Positions 36,637 through 46,219 of a stretch of 64,000 nt of DNA are shown here, in pieces; the stretch's first letter is position 1, and the number at the start of each line of letters is the position of its first letter. The stretch covers positions 1 to 64,000 of the forward strand of contig FMTG01000009.1 in the NCBI GenBank assembly GCA_900099715.1. The letters are read 5' to 3'. The position numbers and the translations under genes were made by a program. Below the pieces are notes generated by a model. The model did not search any database. It saw nothing but the letters and a program-made list of their open reading frames with translations, and was not told the origin of the DNA. Origin of the DNA: Ruminococcaceae bacterium YRB3002 (lineage in GTDB: Bacteria; Bacillota; Clostridia; Saccharofermentanales; Saccharofermentanaceae).

Positions 36637-37863
36637 TCACACACTCACAAAATACGGTTTATTAAGCTCAATACTCATGAGCAGACCGCATCCGTCCGGA
36701 TTGACGGCGATCATCTTCTCAGCCGCAACAGGACTGTGCTTCAGATAGTCCGTCACAAAGTCGTACTGCTCCCACAGATGCATGGGCGTGAACCGCCGGA
36801 TGTCGGCAAGTCCAAGATAGTAGTCAACAGTCCGTATTCCGTAGTCGTACCATCTGGGATCAAGCGGCAGCATGGCATAATCAATCCGGCCGATATCCCT
36901 GAGCGGAGCGGTAAACTTCTTGAATTCTGCCTCAGCCGTCTCAACTTCCCTCGGGTAGAACTGCTCCGCAATGGGAACGATGTCCTCGTTAATGACCGCC
37001 CCGGCAGGCATAGCATCGCGGTAACTCTTCTCAAACTTCTTCAGATAATTTCGGAACGTCATATCCGCCATCCAGAACAGGTCTCCTGCGTGGTAGAACG
37101 TGTGCCCTCCTGCCTTCACGATAAAAGCCACTCCCAGGTCGGTGGATGTAAGGCTTTTCACCCATCCGAAGTCCGTATCCCGGTGCTGCTCACCGCCACA
37201 GAAAGTTATAAACTCTTTCCACTCCTGCGGCATGGAACTTCTCCACTTTATCTCACCGGGCGTATTTCGCAGCCCCAGGTAGACCCCGCGGACATTGTAT
37301 TTCCCGCGAAGCCCGAAGATCCTGCGGTCGAAGTGATCCCCGTGGATATGAGACACAAAGATATACACCGGCTTGTGAGCATCCAGCTCCGGGATACCCG
37401 CCCTGTACCAGTCGAAAACCAGTGTCTCATTCACCGTCTCGATGATAAACCCGCTCTGACCGCCGTAGTAACACTTAACGGTACCGGCATCAGGCCGTCT
37501 GTCCGTAACCGGAAGATCGTAGTGAAGGACCGGTTCCACAGCCTTTCCGCCGGAATACTCTTCATCGTAGGGCATGCCGCCTCTGATCTCCACAAAGCGT
37601 CCTTCCCTTTTATTGTTCTTCCACACGCCAATTGATATCCGGCGCATCTCGTATTCCCGGTTGTCGAACAGCGGAACAGGATCACTGCCGCCGTTCAACA
37701 CGCGCTTTCCCTTGCCGTTGAATCTCCCGTTACGAAATTCACCTGTCCACGTGCCGCCCTTGTAATAGTATGTTCCAAAGCCATTGGGCTTGCCGCCCTC
37801 CAGCTCACCAACATAGTACGTGCCGTCTGAATAATCGTATCTGCCGTTAGACTTATCAGCCAT
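36637..37863 (-). CDS. MORN-repeat protein fused to a metallo-beta-lactamase-fold hydrolase
   Basis: About 408 residues. The first ~110 contain MORN-type repeats (YYVGELEGGKPNGFGTYYY, WTGEFRNGRFNGKGK, GVWKNNKREGRF). The rest is a metallo-beta-lactamase fold with SHIHGDHFD as the metal-binding motif, FYHAGD and a late PMHLWEQ histidine, similar to UlaG-like hydrolases. The substrate is unknown. The ATG at 37863 overlaps the stop of the upstream hydrolase by 8 bp, so they are co-translated. Confidence 0.85.
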   Translation of the reverse strand: MADKSNGRYDYSDGTYYVGELEGGKPNGFGTYYYKGGTWTGEFRNGRFNGKGKRVLNGGSDPVPLFDNREYEMRRISIGVWKNNKREGRFVEIRGGMPYDEEYSGGKAVEPVLHYDLPVTDRRPDAGTVKCYYGGQSGFIIETVNETLVFDWYRAGIPELDAHKPVYIFVSHIHGDHFDRRIFGLRGKYNVRGVYLGLRNTPGEIKWRSSMPQEWKEFITFCGGEQHRDTDFGWVKSLTSTDLGVAFIVKAGGHTFYHAGDLFWMADMTFRNYLKKFEKSYRDAMPAGAVINEDIVPIAEQFYPREVETAEAEFKKFTAPLRDIGRIDYAMLPLDPRWYDYGIRTVDYYLGLADIRRFTPMHLWEQYDFVTDYLKHSPVAAEKMIAVNPDGCGLLMSIELNKPYFVSV

Positions 37864-39469
37864 TATCAACACCAGCTCCCTGACTCTTCAGAAACTCCTT
37901 CACCGCCGCGGCAAACTCTTCCGGCTCCTGCGACATCGGAGAATGCCCGCATCCTTCCATCAGATACACGCTCTTATCAGGTGCAGCAATAACTTCAAGA
38001 TACTCCTCTGTCAGTTCGAACGGGCACACCCAGTCCGCACCGCCTGATATGAAGAACACCGGGACCTGATAAACAGTATCCAGCTCAAATGCATTAAATC
38101 CCGCCATATACTCCATAAGCGGATCCATGAGTCTGCTGAACTCATCGTCACCATACATGGCCTTCATCTCAAGCAGATACCACCTGACATCGTCAACCCC
38201 CACATAAGGTGACAGGATGGCTGCCTCCGTTGACACATCAGAGGTATTCTCAACGGGATGATATTTCGAAGTATAATTACGAAGATTCATTATGTTCAGC
38301 GAAGAATGATCCTGGGCAAAAACAGCATATGCCGCCTCCATCTCAGAGGTGTCGTCACCCGAGGCGCGGGCTTTCGCGAGGGCGGATTCGTAGGAATATG
38401 TCTCGCTGTACCAGTCTTTCTCATTTGTCACCTGACCGATGCCGATATATGCCGAGACTTTCTCCGGGTGGGCGAGCACATACTGACTTCCGAGGACGCT
38501 CCCGTAGGAATGGCCCATGATAATGACCTTATCCTTCCCGAACCTGTCACGCACATAATCCACCAGCGCATCCAGGTCTTCCACCTCCTGCCCGAAAGTA
38601 AGACTCTCATTCAGCGGATCCTCACCCGCGTTACGGTAGTAGGACCTTCCGCATCCCCTCTGATCCCAGCTTACGATAGTATAGTCATCAGCCAGATAAT
38701 CCGTGTAGCAGTAATCGACATATGTGGTTGGAGCTCCGGGACCTCCGTGCAGCGTGATGATAACCGGATTGGATACGTCCTTGCCCGTCATGAGGATGTA
38801 CTGCTCCTGCCCGCCCAGCGTAATATATGCGCTCTCATTGATGCCATCCTTAAAGGTAAAAGCACGGCTGATCTGCCTGACATTGCGCCCGCCGATGATA
38901 AAAGAAAAAGTACCGAACACCAGCACGAGTATCAGTATAACGGCAGCCTTCAGAATGCCAAGAATTATCCTCACCGCGATATGCTTCTTTGGCTTCTTTC
39001 CGAAGACTTCCCGGCGGTGCATAAGATGGATCCCGATGTGTCCGATACCGAGTATTACAGAAGCCAATATCATGATGATATTGCCGCCATAGATTCCCAG
39101 CAGGAAGAAAGCAACAACAGGCAGCGTCGCCCCTGCCACCGGTATGCCGAGAATGCCACTGTAGAAGTCCTGCATTGTCTTTCCGCTCCTGAAATACCTG
39201 ATCCAGTATATCTCATACAGCACCATGCACAGGAAAGACAGAATAAGCACCACGCACCAAAAGTTCCACCCCTTATAATTAAAGTCACTGAATATCAGCG
39301 CCACCGGGGTCACGATAAACTCTCCCGTACGCTCCAGGGCAAGCAGTATCTTATTCTCGTTCACGACATATTTATCGTAATCCTTCGGCTGATTCTTCGT
39401 CCAGACCGCATTCGGGACGAGAAGCATAATGAGCCAGATAAGACCAATATATGAGAACCCGAAAGTCAT
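37856..39469 (-). CDS. Integral membrane protein fused to an alpha/beta hydrolase (proline iminopeptidase-like)
   Basis: 537 residues. The first ~205 hold about five transmembrane helices. The C-terminal domain is an alpha/beta hydrolase with HGGPGAP (oxyanion), WDQRGCGRS, the nucleophile GHSYGSVLG, the acid in FISGGADWVCP and the catalytic His in CGHSPMS. HGGPG plus DQRGCGRS is typical of proline iminopeptidase relatives. GGAGGTGAT precedes the ATG. It overlaps sfsA by 4 bp. Confidence 0.88.
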   Translation of the reverse strand: MTFGFSYIGLIWLIMLLVPNAVWTKNQPKDYDKYVVNENKILLALERTGEFIVTPVALIFSDFNYKGWNFWCVVLILSFLCMVLYEIYWIRYFRSGKTMQDFYSGILGIPVAGATLPVVAFFLLGIYGGNIIMILASVILGIGHIGIHLMHRREVFGKKPKKHIAVRIILGILKAAVILILVLVFGTFSFIIGGRNVRQISRAFTFKDGINESAYITLGGQEQYILMTGKDVSNPVIITLHGGPGAPTTYVDYCYTDYLADDYTIVSWDQRGCGRSYYRNAGEDPLNESLTFGQEVEDLDALVDYVRDRFGKDKVIIMGHSYGSVLGSQYVLAHPEKVSAYIGIGQVTNEKDWYSETYSYESALAKARASGDDTSEMEAAYAVFAQDHSSLNIMNLRNYTSKYHPVENTSDVSTEAAILSPYVGVDDVRWYLLEMKAMYGDDEFSRLMDPLMEYMAGFNAFELDTVYQVPVFFISGGADWVCPFELTEEYLEVIAAPDKSVYLMEGCGHSPMSQEPEEFAAAVKEFLKSQGAGVDNG

Positions 39470-40119
39470 CCTATCACCTCCAGACTGTCAGGCTCCACAT
39501 GACATTCAAGAAAAAGCACCTCAACGCCTGCATTCCTTGCCTCCTCAAGAGCAACCCCGAATTCCGCATGCATATCCACGTTAGCCCTGACCTCCTTTAT
39601 CCCATCCATCTGTATCGCGAAAGCAACAGCCGCCCGGTACCCGTCATCAACCGCCTTCGCAAGCTCCCTCAGATGCTTTACTCCCCGCTCCGTCGGTGCA
39701 TCTGGGAAATACCCGATCCCGTCCACCTCGAGAGTACAGCCCTTAACTTCCATCAGATATTTTTCCGGGTATTTTTCCATATAGAAATCGATCCTGGAAT
39801 CACCATATCTGTACTCGGGGATTATCTTATCATACCCCCTGCCGGCAAGCCATTCAGCCACAACCTTATTCGGCGCCTGACTGTCGATATTGATGAGCAG
39901 TCCGTTGCTCTTCCGCACCGCCACAAGATCGTACTTCGTCTTGCGCCCCGGCGAGTCAGGCGCGGTGAGCCACACTTCACAGCCTTCGATCAGGAGCTCT
40001 CTGCACCTTCCCGTATTCTTCACGTGCACGATCTCGCGCCTGCCATCTATCTCAACTTCTGCAATAAACCTGTTCGGCCTTCTGACAAATCTCGCAGGCG
40101 TGATGTTACTGTATCTCAT
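39466..40119 (-). CDS. sfsA: SfsA family protein (sugar fermentation stimulation)
   Basis: 217 residues from the chosen ATG. An OB-like N-terminus (RRPNRFIAEVEIDG, HVKNTGRCRELL) leads to a PD-(D/E)XK-like core (RIDFYME, YLMEVKGCTL, FPDAPTERGVKHL) diagnostic of SfsA. It is a DNA/nucleotide-binding protein of unclear physiological role. The start overlaps the end of the ACT gene by 14 bp. Confidence 0.94.
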   Translation of the reverse strand: MRYSNITPARFVRRPNRFIAEVEIDGRREIVHVKNTGRCRELLIEGCEVWLTAPDSPGRKTKYDLVAVRKSNGLLINIDSQAPNKVVAEWLAGRGYDKIIPEYRYGDSRIDFYMEKYPEKYLMEVKGCTLEVDGIGYFPDAPTERGVKHLRELAKAVDDGYRAAVAFAIQMDGIKEVRANVDMHAEFGVALEEARNAGVEVLFLECHVEPDSLEVIG

Positions 40120-40471
40120 ACCCGGCCTTCTCCAGACACTCAAGTGCCCGTTCAAAGCTCTCCTGCTTCACGAGGACATAATCTGTATTGTACGTTGATA
40201 CCGCAAAGATCCCAATCCCGTTATCAGCCATGATCCCGGCGATCTTCGACAAAATCCCCACCAATGCGAAATCCAGCTCCCCCACAATCCCGAACGCCTT
40301 CCAACCGTCTTCCCTGGCAGCAGTCACCTCAGGAGTTTTGTGTGTCTCACAGACAAGCGATATCTCCTCGTCAGTCCTCCCGACAAAGAAAAACTCAGCA
40401 TCAGCAGGGATCGCACTCACATCCGCGACCTTGCACACAGTCAGTTCATAAGGCAGTTTTCTTATCTTCAT
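40106..40471 (-). CDS. ACT-domain protein
   Basis: 121 residues, two ACT-like halves: an N-terminal ELTVCKVAD segment and a C-terminal GIVGELDFALVGILSKIAGIMADNGIGIFAVSTYNTDYVLV that matches the fold of small amino-acid-binding ACT proteins. The ligand is not known. It leads the transcript sfsA - hydrolase - MORN-MBL. Confidence 0.88.
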   Translation of the reverse strand: MKIRKLPYELTVCKVADVSAIPADAEFFFVGRTDEEISLVCETHKTPEVTAAREDGWKAFGIVGELDFALVGILSKIAGIMADNGIGIFAVSTYNTDYVLVKQESFERALECLEKAGYEIQ

Positions 40472-40510
40472 GCTGTTATTCTACCAAAAATGTGAAATGG
40501 GGACGAGGCT

Positions 40511-40632
40511 CGGAAGAACAAATTTGTGCTATTTCGAACAGGTCCTCGGGGCTCGCGACCGCTTGCTCGCTTCAGTCCTCGTCGCTTCGCTCCTGCGGTA
40601 AGTCCGCTCGCAAGGGCAGCGCTCGCCCTTCG
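40511..40632. repeat. Composite dispersed repeat
   Basis: 40511-40549 matches the hairpin arm at 22917-22955 with two differences. 40548-40632 is the inverted copy of 36150-36234. A GTGAAATGGGGACG fragment of the REP-like repeat lies just left (40492-40505). The stretch is a mosaic of three repeat families. Confidence 0.8.
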
Positions 40633-40639
40633 GATCCTC

Positions 40640-40910
40640 TCAAACCAAACAGCGTAAATTAACCGAAATGGTTTGACGGATGTACCTTGTTTCTGCTCCT
40701 GATTCAAACCAAATCCACATTCTCTGGTGACATGGTTTGATAAAAATGCCGTTATCACTGGTTTGTAAATGGAATACACGTTGTTTACAGGTTCCCGATG
40801 GAAGATTTATCAAACCATATTGGTCTAAAAGCCATGTTTGGTTTGAATATTGATCCTTTTCGGCCGGTTCATATCAAACCAAATGGTGTCAGATCATCAC
40901 ATTGGTATGA
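40640..40910. repeat. Array of four 37-bp inverted-repeat units (TCAAACCA-N21-TGGTTTGA), copy 2
   Basis: Units lie at 40640-40676, 40704-40740, 40810-40846 and 40874-40910; one arm of the last has a single mismatch (TGGTATGA). Spacing is identical to 35160-35430, 5480 bp away and in the same orientation. By my count about 54 of 271 positions differ, but only 2 of the 64 arm bases. It is followed by an AGCACCAA/TTGGTGCT hairpin (40914-40942). Confidence 0.88.
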
Positions 40911-40981
40911 GTAGCACCAATGTCATCTGACCAAGTTGGTGCTATGGCAACAAGCAACCACCAAAGCGAGAACGCACATTT

Positions 40982-42028
40982 TCAGGTTTGGGGCCATCTG
41001 AACTCGATCAGCGACCCCAGCGTCCTGTCACCCTGACCATATATGTAGCAGCTCGTGATACCGCCCCGGGCTCCATCGGTATTGATGCACACATACCGTT
41101 TACTGTCCCCTTCGGCAGCGATCTCATAATAGTATTCATACTTGAGGTGGCTGTCCATCTCACGTGATGCGCCGGGCTGTCCCAAGGCGGCCACCATATC
41201 ATCGTAATCAACACAGCCGTCAAGGATCTCCTTGACCTGATCCGCTGTCCTTATCTCAGAGCCGTCGGAATCCCACATAAACGCGTCATTGCCAATTATA
41301 CGGATGCTGTCATGATCCACATATGTCATATCACACAGGAGCGATGAGTACTCCTTCTTCTCACCCGTCAGGTTGAATTCCGCCCTCGCACCCTCGCTCA
41401 TGATAACAAGATTATATACGCCGATAAGATCTTTATTAGTCTTGCAGTAATCAATGTAATGGACACGGATATAGTACCTGTTCCCGCCATTACTTCCGCC
41501 GTACTCGCGATACTCTTCCCCTACGTAATCACCGCTGTCAAACGTATGGCCGGATCCAGACGCCAGCCCGAAGTGGCAATCCGTTAACTCTATAGAAGAC
41601 ATTCCTCCCGGATACGCCTCCATAAATGCATCCAATTCCCGCTCGAAATCCTTCTTTCCTCTGGTATCCGCAGAGAAAAGCTTTGCCAGCTTCACACGGT
41701 CATCATTATCTGCGGCGGTAAGGATCTCGTTCAGAAGCCTGTCATCATCACCGGAAGACATCATAATCCCATCCCGCCATTTGTCGGTGACAGAACTATA
41801 CATCGCAAGTCTGAGCCTGTATGCACCAAAGATCAGCCCTATTACCGCCAGTGGTGCGATACATATCAGACCTCTCTTCAGATAGTAGTATTTCTTTGTC
41901 TTGCGTCTGTCCTTGATCATCAGGATATTCACAGCTTCGACGATCACCAGAACAACACCGGCGGCGGCTGCAATCCCGGCCGCAGCAGTTAACAGAAAAA
42001 TGATCATCGGTGAGTAGGTCATCAGCAT
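40982..42028 (-). CDS. Membrane-anchored protein of unknown function
   Basis: 348 residues. Two N-terminal transmembrane helices (about 8-35 and 50-70) anchor an extracellular domain. A region after DDRLLNEILTAADNDD may resemble small DUF5104-type domains, and a late stretch CVDYDDMVAALGQPG is SmpA/OmlA-like in character. No function is assigned. It begins 39 bp downstream of the GNAT gene. Confidence 0.7.
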   Translation of the reverse strand: MLMTYSPMIIFLLTAAAGIAAAAGVVLVIVEAVNILMIKDRRKTKKYYYLKRGLICIAPLAVIGLIFGAYRLRLAMYSSVTDKWRDGIMMSSGDDDRLLNEILTAADNDDRVKLAKLFSADTRGKKDFERELDAFMEAYPGGMSSIELTDCHFGLASGSGHTFDSGDYVGEEYREYGGSNGGNRYYIRVHYIDYCKTNKDLIGVYNLVIMSEGARAEFNLTGEKKEYSSLLCDMTYVDHDSIRIIGNDAFMWDSDGSEIRTADQVKEILDGCVDYDDMVAALGQPGASREMDSHLKYEYYYEIAAEGDSKRYVCINTDGARGGITSCYIYGQGDRTLGSLIEFRWPQT

Positions 42029-42067
42029 AAGAACAGGATAAAACCCCGTCTGTTACAAGTCAACAGC

Positions 42068-42526
42068 TCACTTTCCCTTCAACTCCAGCCTCATAAACAC
42101 ATCCGCATACGGGTTGTCATTATATCTGTCAGTATCCTCAAAGCCCATCCTTCTGTAAAGCCGGATCGCATCCTGATACTGTGACATGGAATCGAGGACT
42201 ATGCTCCCGTAGCCGAGCAACGCCGCCGCAGATATCACTTTCGACATCAACTGGCGTCCAAAACCTTTGCCCCTCAGTTCAGAAGCCAGATACAGGCACT
42301 TAAGCTCAGCCACATCATCACCGGTCCTCTTCAGCGCCACGCTCCCCTTCACCTGCCCGTCATCCAGTAGGCAGTAGAACACCTCAAAGTATGAATCAAT
42401 ATCTCCATAGAAGCTGTGTCTCCCAGAAGGCTCAAAGACCTTCCCCAGTTCCTTAAAACAGCTGTCAGTAAAATCAAACAGACTATCTTTATAAGACTCA
42501 TCATACGGAACGATAACAATACTCAT
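42068..42526 (-). CDS. GNAT-family N-acetyltransferase
   Basis: 152 residues. The acetyl-CoA binding signature is LYLASELRGKGFGRQLM, followed by IRLYRRMGFEDTDRY. The acceptor is unknown. It lies 12 bp after the ABC exporter pair, so it is probably co-transcribed. Confidence 0.9.
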   Translation of the reverse strand: MSIVIVPYDESYKDSLFDFTDSCFKELGKVFEPSGRHSFYGDIDSYFEVFYCLLDDGQVKGSVALKRTGDDVAELKCLYLASELRGKGFGRQLMSKVISAAALLGYGSIVLDSMSQYQDAIRLYRRMGFEDTDRYNDNPYADVFMRLELKGK

Positions 42527-42538
42527 AACACAGCACCT

Positions 42539-44350
42539 CTACACTATATAGTTCTGCGCCTGCCTGTCGAACATCTCCCTGTATCGTCCGTTCAGCTGCA
42601 TCAGTTCATCATGGGTCCCCTGCTCTTTGATCATGCCGTTCTCGAACAGGTAGATCCTGTCAGCCATCCTTGTAGTTGACAGTCTGTGAGAGATAAATAC
42701 TATCGTGTCATTCTTGGCGTTGTCGATGAGGTTTTTATTGAGCTTGTACTCGGATACGGGATCAAGTGCAGACGAGGGCTCATCGAGGATAGATATCGTC
42801 CTTCCGCCGTCACCTGCAAAGATACGCGATATTGCTACCTTCTGGCTCTCACCGCCGGACAGGTTCGTTCCCTCCTCGGAAAACTCCCTTGTGAGCTGCG
42901 TATTTATTCCATCGGAAAGCCGTGCAAGCTTCCTCCCAAAATCCGATTTCTCCAGAGCCATAACCACCTTCTCCTCATCGCCTTCGGAAACCTTATGCAT
43001 CAGCACATTCTCAGCCAGCGACGCCGCGTAGATATTGTAATCCTGGAACACCGCACCTATCTTCTTTCTGTACTCGTCCGTGGCATATTCACGTATATCA
43101 TGACCGCCATACATTATGCTGCCGTCAGTAACGTCATACAGACGCATCAGCAGCTTCACGAAAGTAGTCTTCCCCGCACCGTTCTCACCCACGACAGCGA
43201 TCTTCTCGCCGGGCCTGATCTCCAGTGATATGTTGTTCAGCGTGTTCTTCTCTGAATGAGGGTATCTGAAGCTCACATTCTCAAGTGCGAGCACCGAAGC
43301 ACCGGGTTCCGGCGTAAGACCGGAGGAACCCTCGATCGAGGGTTTGTATTCCAGCAGCTTCCTGAATTTCTCGGCATACTGACCTATATTCTGGAAATCC
43401 ACAAGACAGAAATTGATCTCGTTCAGATTGCTCCTGATGTAATTGGACGCATTGTTTGCAGAGGCGACCTCGCCCAGTGCGATCGACCTGACGACCAGCG
43501 CCAGATAACCAAGATACGCCGGTATCGCGAAGAAAGAGAATACCGTAAAGACAGAGATCCAGTTAAGGAGCGATATCCAAGTGAGCCTGGGGCCGTAGTG
43601 ACGTCCTGCTTCCGATGCCTCATCAAGCGCATCGTCAAACTGTACTCTTAAAGGCACCTTAACAGACGTGAGCTTGCACTCCTTTGCGAATTCGGGCTGA
43701 TAGAACACCCTCTTGGAGTAATCAGCCTTGCGCAGCGCCTTCTTGTTGGCAACATCCCAGTCATACTGTATCTTCTCTATCTTGAACCTGGTAAGGAGAT
43801 TGACCGTAAATCCTGCGATCGGGAACAGTGCCAGGACCGGATCGATGGTGAAGATCATGACGGAAGCGATACCCAGTGCCACGATGCCTCCGAGGGTCTT
43901 GCTGACAACCATGACTGTCTTCTCGATCGACTCATCCGCATTATTAGCGACGATCACGTATGTATCGTAGTATTCGGGATCATCGTAGTAGATAAGATCC
44001 ATCCTGCTGTTATGTTCGATCAGGTCCCGCTGGATCGTTCCCGAGAGCTTGATGAGCTTCGCCTTGGACCATTCATCGATGAGCTGGTTGATCCACTCGA
44101 GACATACCACGAGGACAAGGGAGATGATGAGCACGGTCATTATCTTCGCGAACTCCTCCTTCCCCGTCAGACCATTGATGATCATCTTCAGAAGGAAAGT
44201 ATCGTTCACCGCCTTGCCCGCTTTGGACAGGACAAAGAGTATGATGATCTTCGTGATGAGCGGCTTATCGTAACGGGCCGCGTATTTGATCATGAAGACC
44301 GCATTCTGGATTATGCGCCTGATGGAGATGCTGTCCTTCTTCTTACCCAT
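42539..44350 (-). CDS. ABC exporter half-transporter, ATP-binding and permease
   Basis: 603 residues: six-helix exporter domain, then an ATPase with Walker A GENGAGKTT, signature NLSGGESQ, Walker B ISILDEPSSALD and switch FISHRLST. It overlaps the preceding homologous gene by 8 bp, so the two form a heterodimer. The substrate is unknown; a hydrophobic compound or peptide is likely. Confidence 0.92.
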   Translation of the reverse strand: MGKKKDSISIRRIIQNAVFMIKYAARYDKPLITKIIILFVLSKAGKAVNDTFLLKMIINGLTGKEEFAKIMTVLIISLVLVVCLEWINQLIDEWSKAKLIKLSGTIQRDLIEHNSRMDLIYYDDPEYYDTYVIVANNADESIEKTVMVVSKTLGGIVALGIASVMIFTIDPVLALFPIAGFTVNLLTRFKIEKIQYDWDVANKKALRKADYSKRVFYQPEFAKECKLTSVKVPLRVQFDDALDEASEAGRHYGPRLTWISLLNWISVFTVFSFFAIPAYLGYLALVVRSIALGEVASANNASNYIRSNLNEINFCLVDFQNIGQYAEKFRKLLEYKPSIEGSSGLTPEPGASVLALENVSFRYPHSEKNTLNNISLEIRPGEKIAVVGENGAGKTTFVKLLMRLYDVTDGSIMYGGHDIREYATDEYRKKIGAVFQDYNIYAASLAENVLMHKVSEGDEEKVVMALEKSDFGRKLARLSDGINTQLTREFSEEGTNLSGGESQKVAISRIFAGDGGRTISILDEPSSALDPVSEYKLNKNLIDNAKNDTIVFISHRLSTTRMADRIYLFENGMIKEQGTHDELMQLNGRYREMFDRQAQNYIV

Positions 44351-46181
44351 AGAACGCCGCCGCCCCCTTCAAGATCTCCTCAGGAAGGCTGTCCTGATAG
44401 TTCTCAGCCTGCAGCATGAACATCTCATGATAGTAGCCGTTCAGCGCCATCATCTCTTCATGCGAACCCTGTTCGACGATACTTCCGTCCTTCATCAGGT
44501 ATATGTGGTCTGCCATTCTCGCTGAAGACAGTCTGTGGGAGATAAAGATAACGCCCTTGCCTTCAGACAGCTTCATCATATTGCGGTACATGTTGTATTC
44601 CGCCAGGGGATCGAGCGCTGATGACGGCTCGTCCAGGATGACCATGTCGGGACTTGCCGCAAACACTCTGGCGATGGCGATCTTCTGCGCCTGTCCGCCT
44701 GAGGGAACAAATCCTTTCTCGTCAAATTCCCGGCTGATCATCGTATCAAGCCCGTTTGTAAGACCCCTGTGTTCCACGTCGAACTGGGCATTCAGGAGAG
44801 CCTGACGCACAGTGTTGTAATCACCGTCATTTTCGGGACGCCTCATAAGGACATTCTCGGAGAGCGTCATGGCAAAGACCTGCAGGTCCTGAAAAACAGT
44901 CCCGAATCTCCTGCGGTATGCATCGAGGTCTATGTCATTGATGTCGATCCCGTTGATAAGGATCTTCCCTGACGTGACAGGATAGAGTCCCATGATGAGC
45001 TTGATCAGGGTCGTCTTGCCGGCACCGTTATAGCCTACTATAGCCAGCTTCTCTCCTTTATTCCACCTGAAGGTAACGCCCTGGATCGTCGGCGTTTGAG
45101 CGCCGGGATACGTAAAGGACACGTCTGTCAGCTCCACCGACTCTATCTCTTCCGGCACGAACTTTCCGGTCTTGCCGGCACGGGGCTGTTCCAGGAAATC
45201 CTCCAGATTATTGAACAGCCTCGACTCGTTGAATATGTAGATGCGGTTCTCCACTGCCGCCTTCAGCTGATTCGTCGCGAAAGCCATCGACGTAATCATC
45301 GCCACATACCCCGATACATCTTCCACGTTCCCGAAGCTCACGCGGAGCACAACGTAGAAGTAAGCGAGGATGCCTGCGAATATCGAGTAGCTTCCCTTCA
45401 TCAGGAACGAGTAGAAAGCCGTCTTCATCCTGTACTTAAGCGATATCTTCTCCATCTCATCAACAGCGTGTTCCTGCTTGTCCAGCATCAGCGAATTGAT
45501 ATCGTAGAGCCTGATCTCCGATGCATATTTTTTCTCGTAATAGACGCGCTTGATGTAATCTGCGGTTCTCTTGTCTCTTGTGATGCTCTTCTCCCTGTCA
45601 AAGTTCGCATTGGCGTTCTTCTTGCCAAAGTACAGACTTACCGCCATGGGTACCGTCAGAAATACGATAAATACCGGGTCAACAGTTACCGCGATCACAA
45701 GTGACATTACCGTCGAGATGACATTGCCGATATAGACTCCTGTCTTGATGGCGATCATTATCGCATCATCAACACACTTATCGAGTGCCCTGGCATACTT
45801 ATCGAAGAATTCAGGCGACTCGTAATCCTTCAGTTCCAGACTGTCCGATATGTCCATCACCCTGTGAAAGATGTGACGGTACACTTCCGGCGTCTTGATC
45901 TTCCTGTACGTCTCATACCAGCCGCAGATGAAGTGAATGCAGATGTGGAGCGAACAGGCTATGACCAGAAACCGGAACAGCCTGGAATAGTCGATATTGT
46001 TCTCGATGCAGTTGAATATATACTTGGTCAGATATACGAAGAAGAACACATAGAATACCTGTTCTATCGAGTTCTTGAACAGAGTAAAAACGAGAAGCAA
46101 CTTATCTGCTTCCCATATCTGCCTTAGAGCATATATCAGATTCCTCAGTGAACCGCGCTTCCTTTTACTCTCTGTCTTCAT
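44343..46181 (-). CDS. ABC exporter half-transporter, ATP-binding and permease
   Basis: 612 residues, partner of the next gene. The membrane domain precedes an ATPase with Walker A GYNGAGKTT, Walker B MVILDEPSSALD and FISHRLSS. The signature motif is degenerate, VPSGGQAQ instead of LSGGQ, as is common in heterodimeric exporters with one weak site. Confidence 0.92.
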   Translation of the reverse strand: MKTESKRKRGSLRNLIYALRQIWEADKLLLVFTLFKNSIEQVFYVFFFVYLTKYIFNCIENNIDYSRLFRFLVIACSLHICIHFICGWYETYRKIKTPEVYRHIFHRVMDISDSLELKDYESPEFFDKYARALDKCVDDAIMIAIKTGVYIGNVISTVMSLVIAVTVDPVFIVFLTVPMAVSLYFGKKNANANFDREKSITRDKRTADYIKRVYYEKKYASEIRLYDINSLMLDKQEHAVDEMEKISLKYRMKTAFYSFLMKGSYSIFAGILAYFYVVLRVSFGNVEDVSGYVAMITSMAFATNQLKAAVENRIYIFNESRLFNNLEDFLEQPRAGKTGKFVPEEIESVELTDVSFTYPGAQTPTIQGVTFRWNKGEKLAIVGYNGAGKTTLIKLIMGLYPVTSGKILINGIDINDIDLDAYRRRFGTVFQDLQVFAMTLSENVLMRRPENDGDYNTVRQALLNAQFDVEHRGLTNGLDTMISREFDEKGFVPSGGQAQKIAIARVFAASPDMVILDEPSSALDPLAEYNMYRNMMKLSEGKGVIFISHRLSSARMADHIYLMKDGSIVEQGSHEEMMALNGYYHEMFMLQAENYQDSLPEEILKGAAAFYG

Positions 46182-46219
46182 GATGTGTTATTATACCATC
46201 ACAGCACATGTTCCATCAT

